From the NCBI GenBank assembly GCA_018365455.1, contig JAGZJZ010000035.1, forward strand, positions 1 to 64,000: 64,000 bases of DNA. Direction: 5' to 3'. Source of the DNA: Clostridiales bacterium. GTDB taxonomy: Bacteria; Bacillota; Clostridia; Lachnospirales; Lachnospiraceae. This document shows, one piece after another, positions 49,534-58,669 of this stretch. The notes under the pieces were generated by a model. That model was not told the origin of the DNA. It ran no database searches and saw nothing but the letters and a program-made list of their open reading frames with translations. The first letter of the stretch is position 1. Each line of letters opens with the position of its first letter. The position numbers and the translations under genes were made by a program.

Positions 49534-49585
49534 AAATACCCCTTAATATTACTATTCACCTTGTATTCTTTTTATGCCTCCAGGC

Positions 49586-49630
49586 AGAACGTATTTGAAA
49601 AATGGCAGGAGAATTTTTCAAACACGCTCT
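49586..49630. repeat. Dispersed repeat, family 1 (45-base internally deleted copy)
   Basis: AGAACGTATTTGAAAAA and TTTTTCAAACACGCTCT, imperfect inverted ends around 11 bases including GGCAGGAGAA, which also ends the full copy at 47371-47531. Confidence 0.55.
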
Positions 49631-49653
49631 GACTCCGGCTTTTATACCAATTT

Positions 49654-50409
49654 TTAAGTAGCTAAAAAAGTAGGATATCCGTACCTGCGAAGTGTGGCTT
49701 CCATACGAATTGCATTATCCATCACTTCAAATGCACCCACCTGTACTTTGTAGTATCCGTCCTCATTGATGATAAACGCAGGAAAGCCCTGGCTTTGCAG
49801 CTGCTCTAACAGTCTCTCCGCATTATCTCTTCTTCTGAAAGTTCCGGTCTGTACACGATAATAAGTAGGCTGTGACGAAGCTTCGTCCAGAGATTCCATA
49901 ATTCCGTTCACGATCGCCTGGGCGATATCATCAAACCGGGTGTCAAATACCAGATTATCTTCGTCGCTGTTCATAAATCCTACTTCTACCCAAACAGCAG
50001 GCATATTTGTCCTTTTTAATACAACCAGCCCGGGACGGACTTTAACCCCCTGGTTTTTAAATCCCACTTCTTCCAATTCTCCATTTATATCATCCGCCAT
50101 ATCTGATTTTATACCGGAGTCATCATAAATTAAGGATTCCACACCAGAGTACTGATTTTCCACAGGGCTGGAATTCCGGTGCAGTGAAATGTAGTAGTCA
50201 GCCTGTTCCTCATTGGCAATATTTGCCCGTTCAATAGGCGTCCGGTATTCATCGTCAGAACGTGTATAGACCACTTCTATTCCCTTTTCTTCCAATAGTT
50301 TTCCCACTGCTTGCGTAAGCTTTAATGCATCATCTTTTTCCTGACGCCCCTTGTAAACAACACCGGTATCCGTACCGCCATGCCCGGCATCTAAAATAAT
50401 TTTAGTCAT
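49654..50409 (-). CDS. N-acetylmuramoyl-L-alanine amidase with SPOR domain, no signal peptide
   Basis: About 251 residues from the ATG at 50409 (AGAGGAG upstream). Amidase_3 fold: IILDAGHGGTDTG (zinc His), YTRSDDEYR, YYISLHRNSS (His/Glu zone) and WVEVGFMNSDEDN with the catalytic Glu. The C-terminal 75 residues carry SPOR repeats (YYRVQTGTFRRRDNAERLLE; YYKVQVGAFEVMDNAIRM) that bind bare glycan strands. The protein begins MTKIILDAG, the first catalytic strand, so there is no export signal; it may leave with lysis or a spore mother cell, or use another route. Near two L,D-transpeptidases. Confidence 0.9.
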   Translation of the reverse strand: MTKIILDAGHGGTDTGVVYKGRQEKDDALKLTQAVGKLLEEKGIEVVYTRSDDEYRTPIERANIANEEQADYYISLHRNSSPVENQYSGVESLIYDDSGIKSDMADDINGELEEVGFKNQGVKVRPGLVVLKRTNMPAVWVEVGFMNSDEDNLVFDTRFDDIAQAIVNGIMESLDEASSQPTYYRVQTGTFRRRDNAERLLEQLQSQGFPAFIINEDGYYKVQVGAFEVMDNAIRMEATLRRYGYPTFLAT

Positions 50410-50518
50410 AAAAATCTCCTCTGACATACCTTTATAATTAAGATATGTCAAAGGAGCCAGTTTGTTACTTTATAAGTTGAATTACACTTGTATCATTAGA
50501 TGAATTCCTAATTTCAAA

Positions 50519-52003
50519 TTAATTAACATTTTCTTTTGCTGCAGCTTGCGCCATACCTCTGGCTTTTTCCTTATCCTGAGACATTTCTTCTACGGATTTT
50601 TCTTTCATGGAAAATCCTTTTGCCGGGCGGTATGGCAGCAGTTCCCCCTGCATACGCCCTTTTGCCTTTGCAATTTCACCGGTATACTGGGGCAGCCATT
50701 TTTCGCCTGCTATTAACATCTCATCTACCATCTGCCTTATTTCGCCTGGTGTACATACGGCCCCTGTCAGCGGATCCATCATTGCCGCCTGATACAACAG
50801 TCTGATATCTCCGTGTACTGCTGCTTCCACGGAAAGCTTTTGAACCCACACACTCTGGGAACAAATGGCCGCACATCCAAGCGGCAGATCTCCTACCTTC
50901 GGAACAGAGATCCCATTGTGATCAACGTAACACGGAACTTCCACCACGCATTCATCAGGTATATTCGTGATACAGCCTTCGTTCATAATATTAAAATGTC
51001 CCCGGTACGGGCGTCCTGTTTCCAGACTCTCGATTATGTAACTTCCATGTTCCAAACTCCGTTCTTCCTGTTTAAATTCTTTTGCAGGTTCCTTCATCCA
51101 GTTTGGGAAGTCTGTTTCAAACCAGTTTCTGCCCTCTTTGCAAACTCTTAGATATCCCGCTGTCTCCCCCTGAATCCAACTGCTGTAGTTAATCCAATTC
51201 TCCATATCTTCCGGGCGTTTCCGGTACCAGGAAAGATATTCGGACAGATGGCCATTGGATTCTGTTGAATAATAGCCAAAGTTTTTCATAACATCCAGAC
51301 GGATATTTTCGTTGTCCAGCATATCCTGCTGGTTTAACATCAATTCGTAGAGCTCCTGTACTCTTTCCTCTCCCTTTATCTTAGTGCTGATGTACCAGGT
51401 CTGGTGATTCAGTCCTGCACAGATAATATCCACATCCTTAACTTCCACACCAAATGCCTTTGCAATCTGCGCATGTCCATGCTGGACTCCATGACACAGA
51501 CCATAAGTCTTAACTTTTCCATATTTATTGCATGCCCAGGTAAGCATGGCGTTTGGATTGGAATAATTCAAAAGGATGCACCCCGGTTTTGCCACCTCAC
51601 GAATATCCCTGCAGAATTCCAGTAGAGTTGCAATTCCCCTCTGTCCGTACATAATGCCGCCAATACATAAGGTATCACCAACACATTGGTCCACACCATA
51701 TTTCAATGGAATTTCCACATCCGTTGCAAATGCTTCCAGCATCCCCACCCTGACACAGTTAATCACATATTTGGCATTCTGAAATGCTTCTCTCCGGTTC
51801 GTAGTGGATAAAATCTTGATTTTAAGCCCGTTTTCATCAATGTCCCTCTGGCAGAGCTGTGTCACCATCTTCAGGTTTTCCTCGTTCATATCGGTAAATG
51901 CCACCTCGATGTCAGAAAACTCTTTCACAGACAAAATATCTCTTAGCAAACCTCTGGTAAATCCTAAACTCCCTGCACCGATAAATGCTACTTTAAAGCT
52001 CAT
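50519..52003 (-). CDS. melA: Family 4 glycosidase, alpha-galactosidase type
   Basis: 494 residues, GH4, which uses NAD+ and Mn2+. The N-terminal Rossmann strand is KVAFIGAGSLGFTRGL; CIGGIMYGQRG, NYSNPNAML, GLCHGVQHG (Mn-binding Cys and His) and AGLNHQTWY follow. The CHGVQ form is the alpha-galactosidase (MelA) type, not the CN/phospho-glucosidase forms. It is cytosolic and would act on melibiose or raffinose products. The AraC gene at 52131 is divergent, so probably the regulator. Confidence 0.85.
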   Translation of the reverse strand: MSFKVAFIGAGSLGFTRGLLRDILSVKEFSDIEVAFTDMNEENLKMVTQLCQRDIDENGLKIKILSTTNRREAFQNAKYVINCVRVGMLEAFATDVEIPLKYGVDQCVGDTLCIGGIMYGQRGIATLLEFCRDIREVAKPGCILLNYSNPNAMLTWACNKYGKVKTYGLCHGVQHGHAQIAKAFGVEVKDVDIICAGLNHQTWYISTKIKGEERVQELYELMLNQQDMLDNENIRLDVMKNFGYYSTESNGHLSEYLSWYRKRPEDMENWINYSSWIQGETAGYLRVCKEGRNWFETDFPNWMKEPAKEFKQEERSLEHGSYIIESLETGRPYRGHFNIMNEGCITNIPDECVVEVPCYVDHNGISVPKVGDLPLGCAAICSQSVWVQKLSVEAAVHGDIRLLYQAAMMDPLTGAVCTPGEIRQMVDEMLIAGEKWLPQYTGEIAKAKGRMQGELLPYRPAKGFSMKEKSVEEMSQDKEKARGMAQAAAKENVN

Positions 52004-52130
52004 AGTATCCCTCCATATGGTAATTTTTTGCTATATACTTTCCGTATACCCTGTGTTATCATAATTCTATAATATACAGTTATTGGCAAATAATCAATCT
52101 GACTAATATGATAAAAGGGGTAATTTTTTG

Positions 52131-52973
52131 ATGGCATATAACTTTGGATTTTATAACTTTTTATTTCCGGATGAACTCCAGGACCCATGCTTATCCATTA
52201 GCTGCATGGGAATCGAGCAGCGATCTAATACAGACTATTACTTCGATAACCGGAATCGGAATATCGACAGTTACCTTTTCCAATATACCTTAAAAGGGGA
52301 AGGAATCTTTGAATCTCACGGTAAACGTTTTAGCCTGAAGCCGGGACAGGGATTTTTTATACATATACCAGACGACGAAAAATATTACATGCCGGCTGAT
52401 AATGAAGAGCAGCCCTGGGAATTTATTTTTCTGCTCTTAAAAGGCAGCGCAGTCTCCAGCTACTATGAACTCATCACAAAAAAAGCCGGAAAGATTCTGG
52501 ATCTGCCGCTGCAAAACAGCGCCATTCAGACTCTTTTCGACTTATATAACCAAACCCAAAGCGGCAGAATGTTTCATCCGTTTCTTGCCAGTGAATTTGC
52601 TTACCGTTTTTTGTGCCGGCTCTGCCAGAGTGTCATACACAATGAAGCCGATTACTCTAACCGGACACAGGCCGCCATAAAAATTATGGAAACACAATAT
52701 AATTCCATTGAAGGCATTGAAAGAATCGCATGTCTTCTTGATATTTCCCCCAATCATCTGACACGGGAATTTACCAGAGAAACCGGCGTCCCTCCCATTA
52801 AATACCTGACAAACATCCGTTTGCAGCAGGCTGCCGCCCTCCTTCTTGAAACAGCTCTTCCCGTTCATCACATCGCTGTATCCTGCGGATTTTCCTGTGG
52901 AAATTACTTTACGAAAATCTTCCGCAAACATATGAATGTCACCCCGCAAGAATACCGGCGTGAATGGAAATAG
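52131..52973 (+). CDS. AraC-family regulator of the melA locus
   Basis: About 280 residues. N-terminal cupin-like sugar sensor (GIFESHGKRFSLKPGQGFFI) and two C-terminal helix-turn-helices (IERIACLLDISPNHLTREFT; VSCGFSCGNYFTKIFRKHMN). Divergent from the GH4 alpha-galactosidase gene, so most likely its activator with melibiose or galactose as signal. ATG 52131 chosen, with AAGGGG upstream; a TTG lies directly before it. Confidence 0.88.
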   Translation: MAYNFGFYNFLFPDELQDPCLSISCMGIEQRSNTDYYFDNRNRNIDSYLFQYTLKGEGIFESHGKRFSLKPGQGFFIHIPDDEKYYMPADNEEQPWEFIFLLLKGSAVSSYYELITKKAGKILDLPLQNSAIQTLFDLYNQTQSGRMFHPFLASEFAYRFLCRLCQSVIHNEADYSNRTQAAIKIMETQYNSIEGIERIACLLDISPNHLTREFTRETGVPPIKYLTNIRLQQAAALLLETALPVHHIAVSCGFSCGNYFTKIFRKHMNVTPQEYRREWK

Positions 52974-52993
52974 GAAGAACATTCCCCTCCCTG

Positions 52994-53014
52994 GAGCGTG
53001 TTTCAAACACGCTC
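52994..53014. repeat. Minimal palindrome of repeat family 1
   Basis: GAGCGTGTTT-C-AAACACGCTC, a perfect 21-base palindrome equal to the two ends of the 47371 element joined with nothing between. It separates two converging genes. Confidence 0.6.
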
Positions 53015-53029
53015 TGGTGACGGACGGGA

Positions 53030-54436
53030 TTAGCTGGGTATTCCAAAATATGCAGCTGCATTTCCATAACAGATATCCTTCACTGCTTTTCCCAGGTATG
53101 CCAGGTCCGGCGGGTATTCGCCGTCCTCCACCCAGCTGCCCAGTTTTTCACAGAGAATTCTCCGGAAATATTCGTGCCTTGGGAAGGATAAGAAGCTTCT
53201 GGAGTCGGTAAGCATTCCAATAAAAGTAGGTAGAATCCCCACATCTGCAAGATCCTCCAGATGTTTTTCCATCCCGGCTTTATGATCATTAAACCACCAT
53301 GCCGCCCCCAGCTGTACCTTCCCTTTTATCTGTCCTCCCTGAAAATTACCAGCCATAACAGCCAGCATCTCCATGTCATTGGGATTCAGGCAATAGAGAA
53401 CGGTCTTAGGCAATTCATCTGTTTTGTCCATACTGTCCAGCAGTGCACTGATTTCAGGCGCATAGTGAAAATCATTCATCCCGTCAAAACCGCTGTCTGC
53501 CCCGGTAATCCGAAACATACGGGATGAATTATTGCGAAGTGCCCCGATATGCAGCTGCATTACCATCTGCCGCCTATGGTATTCACGTCCCAGACTGCGA
53601 AGAACAAATCCGCGGTATTTTCCAAATTCTGCAGGAGTGATTTCTCTGCCCTCCCGCTTTTTCTGATAAATCAAATCAGCCTCATCTCTGTCCGATTCCC
53701 GGTAGATATTACATTCCAGGCTGTGATCGCTGACCACACAACCCATTTTTACGAAGAAGTCTAATCTGTCTTTTAATGCATCCAGCAAAAGATCAATCGA
53801 AGCCAGTTCATATCCCACCTTTTCCCCAAGTTCCCTTATATACGGTACAAAATCATCTTTTTCCAGAGCAATCGCCCTGTCCGGACGAAAGGTGGGCAGT
53901 ACCTGAATCTGATATCCCTCGTCTTTTAACTTCCTGTGGTAATCAAGGTCTTCCAGAGGGTCATTTGTCGTGCACAATGCTTTTACTTGCTGCATCTGAA
54001 GCAGATTTCGAACCGAATATTCTTCTTGCCGCAGCTTCTCATTGCACTTATCCCAGATCTCTTTGGCATTTTCCGGTGTCAGGGGCTTTGTTATTCCAAA
54101 ATATCGCTGTAGTTCCAAGTGCGTCCAGTGATAAAGCGGATTACCCATAGCCGCCTGTACTGTTTTTGCCCAGGCTTTAAACTTCTCCCAGTCACTCACT
54201 TTATTTCCGGTAATCTGCTCTTCCGGTATTCCATATGCGCGCATGGCTCTCCATTTGTAATGATCACCGCCAAGCCACACCCGGGCAATATTTTCAAAAC
54301 AGCAGTCCTTATAAATTTCCTCGGCGCTCAGATGATTATGGAAATCAAAAATAGGCATATTCTTTGCATAACTGTGATACAGCGTTTTAGCCGTATCATT
54401 TTTCAACAGAAAATTTTCATCTAAAAATTGCTTCAT
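53030..54436 (-). CDS. uxaC: Uronate (glucuronate/galacturonate) isomerase
   Basis: 468 residues, amidohydrolase-fold UxaC. MPIFDFHNHLSAEEIYKD carries the metal HxH, LCTTNDPLEDLDYH the next block, LPTFRPDRA, MQLHIGALRNNS and GADSGFDGMNDF are also family blocks. Converts D-glucuronate to D-fructuronate. Last gene of uxuA-uxuB-uxaC, 18 bases after uxuB. Confidence 0.93.
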   Translation of the reverse strand: MKQFLDENFLLKNDTAKTLYHSYAKNMPIFDFHNHLSAEEIYKDCCFENIARVWLGGDHYKWRAMRAYGIPEEQITGNKVSDWEKFKAWAKTVQAAMGNPLYHWTHLELQRYFGITKPLTPENAKEIWDKCNEKLRQEEYSVRNLLQMQQVKALCTTNDPLEDLDYHRKLKDEGYQIQVLPTFRPDRAIALEKDDFVPYIRELGEKVGYELASIDLLLDALKDRLDFFVKMGCVVSDHSLECNIYRESDRDEADLIYQKKREGREITPAEFGKYRGFVLRSLGREYHRRQMVMQLHIGALRNNSSRMFRITGADSGFDGMNDFHYAPEISALLDSMDKTDELPKTVLYCLNPNDMEMLAVMAGNFQGGQIKGKVQLGAAWWFNDHKAGMEKHLEDLADVGILPTFIGMLTDSRSFLSFPRHEYFRRILCEKLGSWVEDGEYPPDLAYLGKAVKDICYGNAAAYFGIPS

Positions 54437-54454
54437 TTCATCCTCTCCCTCAAT

Positions 54455-56071
54455 TCATACACCGGTTATCTTATTCAATAAGCTTCTTACGGCTCCGGGT
54501 CCCGCTGTCATTTCTTTTACATATGACTCTACCAGTTCTCCCATTCCCGCATCATACACATTTATGCCAAAGATCTTCTCATCAGACAAAAGAGGTTTTA
54601 GTATCCGGTGAACATCGGATTCTCCTCCCAGCTTCAGTTCCTTGATCAGGGGCATCAAAGTATCCAGCATGGGATCGGGGCTTAAGGTAAATGCATCCCC
54701 ATTATCGTCTACTCCAACCAGGTAACGGATCCACCCGGCAAAAACCAATGGAATCATTTTCAGATCCTTCACATTTAACTGTTCCGATTTCTGATATGCT
54801 TTCACGGTCTCCCCAAAGCGTATCGCCAGCTTCTGGGAAGTATCCGTTGCGATTCTCTGAGGCGTATCCGGCATAAACGGATTTGGAATTCTCACATTCA
54901 AGACTTCATCTATAAAATTTTCAGGATCCAGAATCCCAGGATTGATCACAACCGGCAGTCCTTCCTCATAACCGATCACTTCCACCAGTTTTTTTAACGC
55001 GGGGTCTTTCATTTCCTTGGAAATCAAATCGTATCCCAGGAGACATCCAAACACCGCCAGGGAAGTATGCAGCGGATTTAAACAGGTGCACACTTTCATT
55101 TTCTCCACTTTATCTACCGTCTCTCTGGCAGCGAAAAGGATACCGCCCCTTTCCAGATCCGGTCTTCCATTTGGAAATGCATCTTCTATCACCAGATATT
55201 CACATTCTTCTGCATTGACAAATGGTGCTGCATAGGTATTTTTTGAAGTGACGATCTGATCCAGCTGCTCCACACCGTCTTTTTCCAGTATTTCTTTTAC
55301 GGTTGGATCCGGTCTTGGTGTGATTTTATCGATCATGGTCCAGGGAAAAGATACTTTCTCTTTATCATTCACATATGCCAGGAAACCGGTTTTCACAGTT
55401 CCATTTTCTTCCCATGCTCTGGCAAAAGCTGCCACCGCCTCATATAATCTGCTTCCGTTGTGGGAACAGTTATCCATACTTACCATAGCTACCGGCTTTT
55501 CCTCTGACAGATATCTCTCATACAAAAGCGCAGCAATTTTCCCAATGTAACTCTCCGGCTTTTTCGGACCGCACTCCATATCCGCTTTCACAGACGGCAG
55601 CTGCTCTCCTTTTCCATTCACCAGGCTGTAGCCTTTTTCTGTAATGGTAAAGCTGACCATTTTCAGAGAATCTTTCTGAAAGATCTCTTTTAAACGATTA
55701 TAATCCCGGTCATTATCACTATCAGCCGTAAGGGATTCCACGACGCTGCCCACCACTGTTTTCTCCACAGAACCATCTGCCTTTAAAGTGACAAGAATAC
55801 TGTAATCATCGTGAGGGATATTCATTTTCCCGATTATTTCATAATCATAGCCTTCCGCAACGATCAATCCACGGTCCAGAACGCCTCTGTTCAAAAGATT
55901 CTGCACTACATTTGCCTGAAAAGCCCGAAAGATATTCCCCGCGCCGAAGTGGACCCAAAATGGATGCTCCATGGTATTTATCCGCACTGCTTCCCGGTCA
56001 AATCCCGGAAGCTTATATCCGGCTTTTTCCCAAGCCGTTCTATCCTGTAAACCAATTTTATTTAACTGCAT
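54455..56071 (-). CDS. uxuB: Mannitol dehydrogenase family protein, D-mannonate oxidoreductase
   Basis: 538 residues, long-chain NAD-dependent dehydrogenase. GAGNIFRAF (nucleotide loop), VSMDNCSHNGSRL, VNDKEKVSFPWTMIDKITPR and CLNPLHTSLAVFGCLL are the family blocks, with Lys in the catalytic KxxxxN-x2-H stretch. In this operon it reduces fructuronate to mannonate. It lies between uxuA and uxaC with short gaps. Confidence 0.9.
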   Translation of the reverse strand: MQLNKIGLQDRTAWEKAGYKLPGFDREAVRINTMEHPFWVHFGAGNIFRAFQANVVQNLLNRGVLDRGLIVAEGYDYEIIGKMNIPHDDYSILVTLKADGSVEKTVVGSVVESLTADSDNDRDYNRLKEIFQKDSLKMVSFTITEKGYSLVNGKGEQLPSVKADMECGPKKPESYIGKIAALLYERYLSEEKPVAMVSMDNCSHNGSRLYEAVAAFARAWEENGTVKTGFLAYVNDKEKVSFPWTMIDKITPRPDPTVKEILEKDGVEQLDQIVTSKNTYAAPFVNAEECEYLVIEDAFPNGRPDLERGGILFAARETVDKVEKMKVCTCLNPLHTSLAVFGCLLGYDLISKEMKDPALKKLVEVIGYEEGLPVVINPGILDPENFIDEVLNVRIPNPFMPDTPQRIATDTSQKLAIRFGETVKAYQKSEQLNVKDLKMIPLVFAGWIRYLVGVDDNGDAFTLSPDPMLDTLMPLIKELKLGGESDVHRILKPLLSDEKIFGINVYDAGMGELVESYVKEMTAGPGAVRSLLNKITGV

Positions 56072-56107
56072 GCCAGTTCCTCTTTTCTTTAAAATATATG
56101 AATTTAT

Positions 56108-57220
56108 TTATTCCCGCGAGCAACGACCCAAACGGACACGCTTCAGATCGTTTTTCACAATCGCTTCCCAAAGCCCGTTGAGATAGGCAGCACCTAATGC
56201 ACGGTCATACAAACCATAACCCGGCATTGCAACTTCTCCCCAGATCATGCGTCCGTGATCCGGTCTGATCGGGCCTTCAAATCCAATCTCATACAAAGCC
56301 TTCATGATTTCGTACATATCAAATGTGCCATCACTGGATAAATGCGCCGCTTCCTCAAAATCCGTTGGGGAATTGAACTTCAAATTTCTTACATGTGCAA
56401 AATGAATCCTGCCTTTCAGGGAACGGATCATGTCAGGCAAATCATTTTCCAGATTGGTACCATAGGAGCCCGAACAGAATGTCACTCCATTATGAGGATT
56501 ATCCACCATTTTCATCATTCTTAAAATATTTTCCTTATTAATAATGATTCTTGGAAGTCCAAAAACGCTCCATGCCGGATCATCCGGGTGAATTGCCATA
56601 TTGATGTCATATTTATCACAGACCGGCATAATTCTTTCCAGAAAATATTTCAGGTTTTCAAATAATATTTCGCAATCCACTTCTTTATACAGTTCAAATA
56701 ATTCTTTGATTTTTGACATCCTCTCCGGTTCCCAGCCCGGAAGTACAAAGCCGTTGGAATCAGAATCTATGGAAGTAAACATATCTTCCGGATTCAATTT
56801 ATCTACAGTCTCCTGATTATATGCCAATACTGTAGAGCCATCGGGCCTCTTTCGCGCAAGCTCTGTTCTGGTCCAGTCGAATACCGGCATAAAGTTATAG
56901 CAAACCAGATGAATATCCGCCTGCCCTAATCGCTCAAGTGTGGTAATATAATTATCAATATAACGATCCCGGCCGCGAGTTCCCACCTTAATCGCATCAT
57001 GGATATTTACACTCTCAATGCCGGACACGTGAAGCCCTGCTGCCTCCACTTCATCCTTCATTGCCTGAATATCCGAAGTACTCCACGCCTCTCCCGGAAC
57101 GGAATCATACAGGGTCGTAATCACACCTGTCACCCCCGGAATCTGTCTGATCTGTTCTAAAGTTACCGAATCATGCCTGCTCCCATACCATCTCAATGTC
57201 ATTTCCATAAAATCCACCAT
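56108..57220 (-). CDS. uxuA: Mannonate dehydratase
   Basis: 370 residues, TIM-barrel metal enzyme making 2-keto-3-deoxygluconate from mannonate. MEMTLRWYGSRHDSV, GIESVNIHDAIK, CYNFMPVFDWTRT, MAIHPDDPAWSVFGLPRI and FCSGSYGTN are family landmarks. The C-terminal RVRLGRCSRE, including its stop, is coded inside the repeat copy at 56111-56142, so the natural end has been replaced by repeat sequence. First of uxuA-uxuB-uxaC. Confidence 0.92.
   Translation of the reverse strand: MVDFMEMTLRWYGSRHDSVTLEQIRQIPGVTGVITTLYDSVPGEAWSTSDIQAMKDEVEAAGLHVSGIESVNIHDAIKVGTRGRDRYIDNYITTLERLGQADIHLVCYNFMPVFDWTRTELARKRPDGSTVLAYNQETVDKLNPEDMFTSIDSDSNGFVLPGWEPERMSKIKELFELYKEVDCEILFENLKYFLERIMPVCDKYDINMAIHPDDPAWSVFGLPRIIINKENILRMMKMVDNPHNGVTFCSGSYGTNLENDLPDMIRSLKGRIHFAHVRNLKFNSPTDFEEAAHLSSDGTFDMYEIMKALYEIGFEGPIRPDHGRMIWGEVAMPGYGLYDRALGAAYLNGLWEAIVKNDLKRVRLGRCSRE
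56111..56142. repeat. Dispersed repeat, family 2 (truncated copy inside the uxuA 3' end)
   Basis: TTCCCGCGAGCAACGACCC and CAAACGGACACGC match the start of the copies at 28766 and 49303, then similarity stops within uxuA. Confidence 0.7.
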
Positions 57221-57319
57221 TTACCTTTCTTATGCATCGTTCCCAAGGATGTAGGCACATCCTCTGGCAAAGCTTTCTCTATTTGATAATTCTTATTATA
57301 CTTTTATTACCGAAAAATC

Positions 57320-57347
57320 CAATTGGTATAGTTGTTGTATACATTGC
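57320..57347 (-). promoter_or_regulatory. Possible uxu operator region
   Basis: AATTGGTATA (57321-57330) is a half-site like those bound by GntR-type uronate repressors UxuR/ExuR in E. coli; GTATAC at 57338-57343 is a second. Between uxuA and the divergent AraC gene. No GntR gene is in the window. Confidence 0.35.
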
Positions 57348-57417
57348 AAAACTTGCTGTAACGTATTATAATAGGATTTACCCCCAAAAGGATACGATGC
57401 ACTAAATCCGGTATGTT

Positions 57418-57456
57418 GTAACAGTTCAGACGAGCTGACCCTGTCTGAACTGTTAC
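57418..57456. repeat. Dispersed palindrome, family 3 (copy 2)
   Basis: Perfect 14-base arms GTAACAGTTCAGAC (57418-57431) and GTCTGAACTGTTAC (57443-57456), 11-base loop. Same arm as 27032-27061. It lies upstream of the AraC gene and could influence its transcription. Confidence 0.7.
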
Positions 57457-57538
57457 AGTATGTTGAACTAAATGAATTTGATAACCAAAAATCAGCTTGT
57501 GCCGGGCGGCACTAGTCAGAAAGGACTCCTACAAGACT

Positions 57539-58423
57539 ATGAAGAAAAACCTTCAGACGGCTTTCAGCACCCGCCAATATATGCGCTCCAAAGATTTTGA
57601 AATCTATTATTACAGTGATCTGGGACTTTCACCTGTGGACTCCCACAGCCACGATTACTATGAGTTTTATTTCTTTCTGGAAGGGAATGTGAACATTTCA
57701 ATCAATGGAACCCCCCACCCCGTCAGACCAGGGGACTTTTTACTGATTCCGCCGGGCACAAAGCATCACCCCTGTTTCCTTGATCAGGAGAAACCCTACC
57801 GGCGGTTTGTACTTTGGATCAGCAAAGAATACTGCAGCAGGCTCACCAACGCCTCAACCGATTATATCTACCTGATGCAGTATACCGTTACAGCAAAGCA
57901 CTATGTCTACCATACGGAAGTCATTACCTTTAACGCCATACAATCCATGATCTTCCGGCTGATCGAAGAAACCAGGAACGATCGATTTGGTAAAGAATCT
58001 GAAATATCCCTTCAGATTAATACTCTGGTTCTTTACCTAAACAGGCTGGTTTATGAACAAAATCATCAGAAAACCGCCACTTCAGAAAAATCCCTGTATT
58101 TGAATATATGTAATTATGTATCGGATCACCTGGATGCAGACCTGTCCCTGGAACATTTGGCACAGCATTTTTATGTCAGCAAGTTTTATATTTCCCATAC
58201 GTTTAAAGACAATATCGGCATCTCCATCCACCAGTACATTACAAAAAAAAGACTGCATGCCTGCAGAGATGCCATTCTTGGCAGTATGCCAATCAGCAGA
58301 GTTTTCGAGCAATATGGTTTTAAAGACTATTCCAGCTTTTATCGGGCTTTTAAAAAAGAATACGGCATTTCACCAAAAGACTATAAAGAAATGTATCAGC
58401 TTTCCGATGATCTTCACCAGTGA
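57539..58423 (+). CDS. AraC-family regulator of the uxu operon
   Basis: About 294 residues from the ATG at 57539; the frame opens further upstream but without a better ribosome site. N-terminal cupin sensor (HSHDYYEFYFFLEGNVNISI; RPGDFLLIPPGTKHH) and C-terminal two-helix-turn-helix domain (LSLEHLAQHFYVSKFYISHT; FKDYSSFYRAFKKEYGISP). Divergent from uxuA, so likely activates glucuronate use. A weak AAAGGA is the only ribosome site. Confidence 0.85.
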   Translation: MKKNLQTAFSTRQYMRSKDFEIYYYSDLGLSPVDSHSHDYYEFYFFLEGNVNISINGTPHPVRPGDFLLIPPGTKHHPCFLDQEKPYRRFVLWISKEYCSRLTNASTDYIYLMQYTVTAKHYVYHTEVITFNAIQSMIFRLIEETRNDRFGKESEISLQINTLVLYLNRLVYEQNHQKTATSEKSLYLNICNYVSDHLDADLSLEHLAQHFYVSKFYISHTFKDNIGISIHQYITKKRLHACRDAILGSMPISRVFEQYGFKDYSSFYRAFKKEYGISPKDYKEMYQLSDDLHQ

Positions 58424-58463
58424 AAATCTCAGTCATAAACAAGGTCTAATCTAACCTCCGTCT

Positions 58464-58530
58464 AAAATGTCAATAATCTTACCTCTGCTTAATATGTCAA
58501 TAATTTTATCTGCTTAATATGCCAAATGAC
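58464..58530. repeat. Short tandem repeat, about 26-base unit
   Basis: Two and a half units of AATATGTCAATAATNTTA plus CTCTGCTT: at 58464-58490, 58491-58515 and a partial one to 58530. Non-coding, between two convergent genes. Confidence 0.5.
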
Positions 58531-58589
58531 CCGTCAAGCACTTGTGCAGGTCCGTTTGAACCTGTTGGAAATATGCGCAGGGCAAATAA

Positions 58590-58654
58590 AATACGGCTGT
58601 AAAATCACCCAGAAGAGCTTTAAGCCCAGTTCTGATTGATTCTGCAGCCGTATT
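58590..58654. terminator. Inverted repeat with long loop between convergent genes
   Basis: AATACGGCTG (58590-58599) and CAGCCGTATT (58645-58654) pair exactly, with an inner AATCA/TGATT pair. Same type as the structure at 38346-38437; likely a bidirectional terminator for the AraC and P-type ATPase genes. Confidence 0.55.
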
Positions 58655-58669
58655 CAAGATTTCCCCAGT

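Noticed and set aside
56108..57220. A frameshift at the end of uxuA
   Set aside because: The frame is intact; the odd tail comes from the repeat copy, so it is a replaced end and not a sequencing error.
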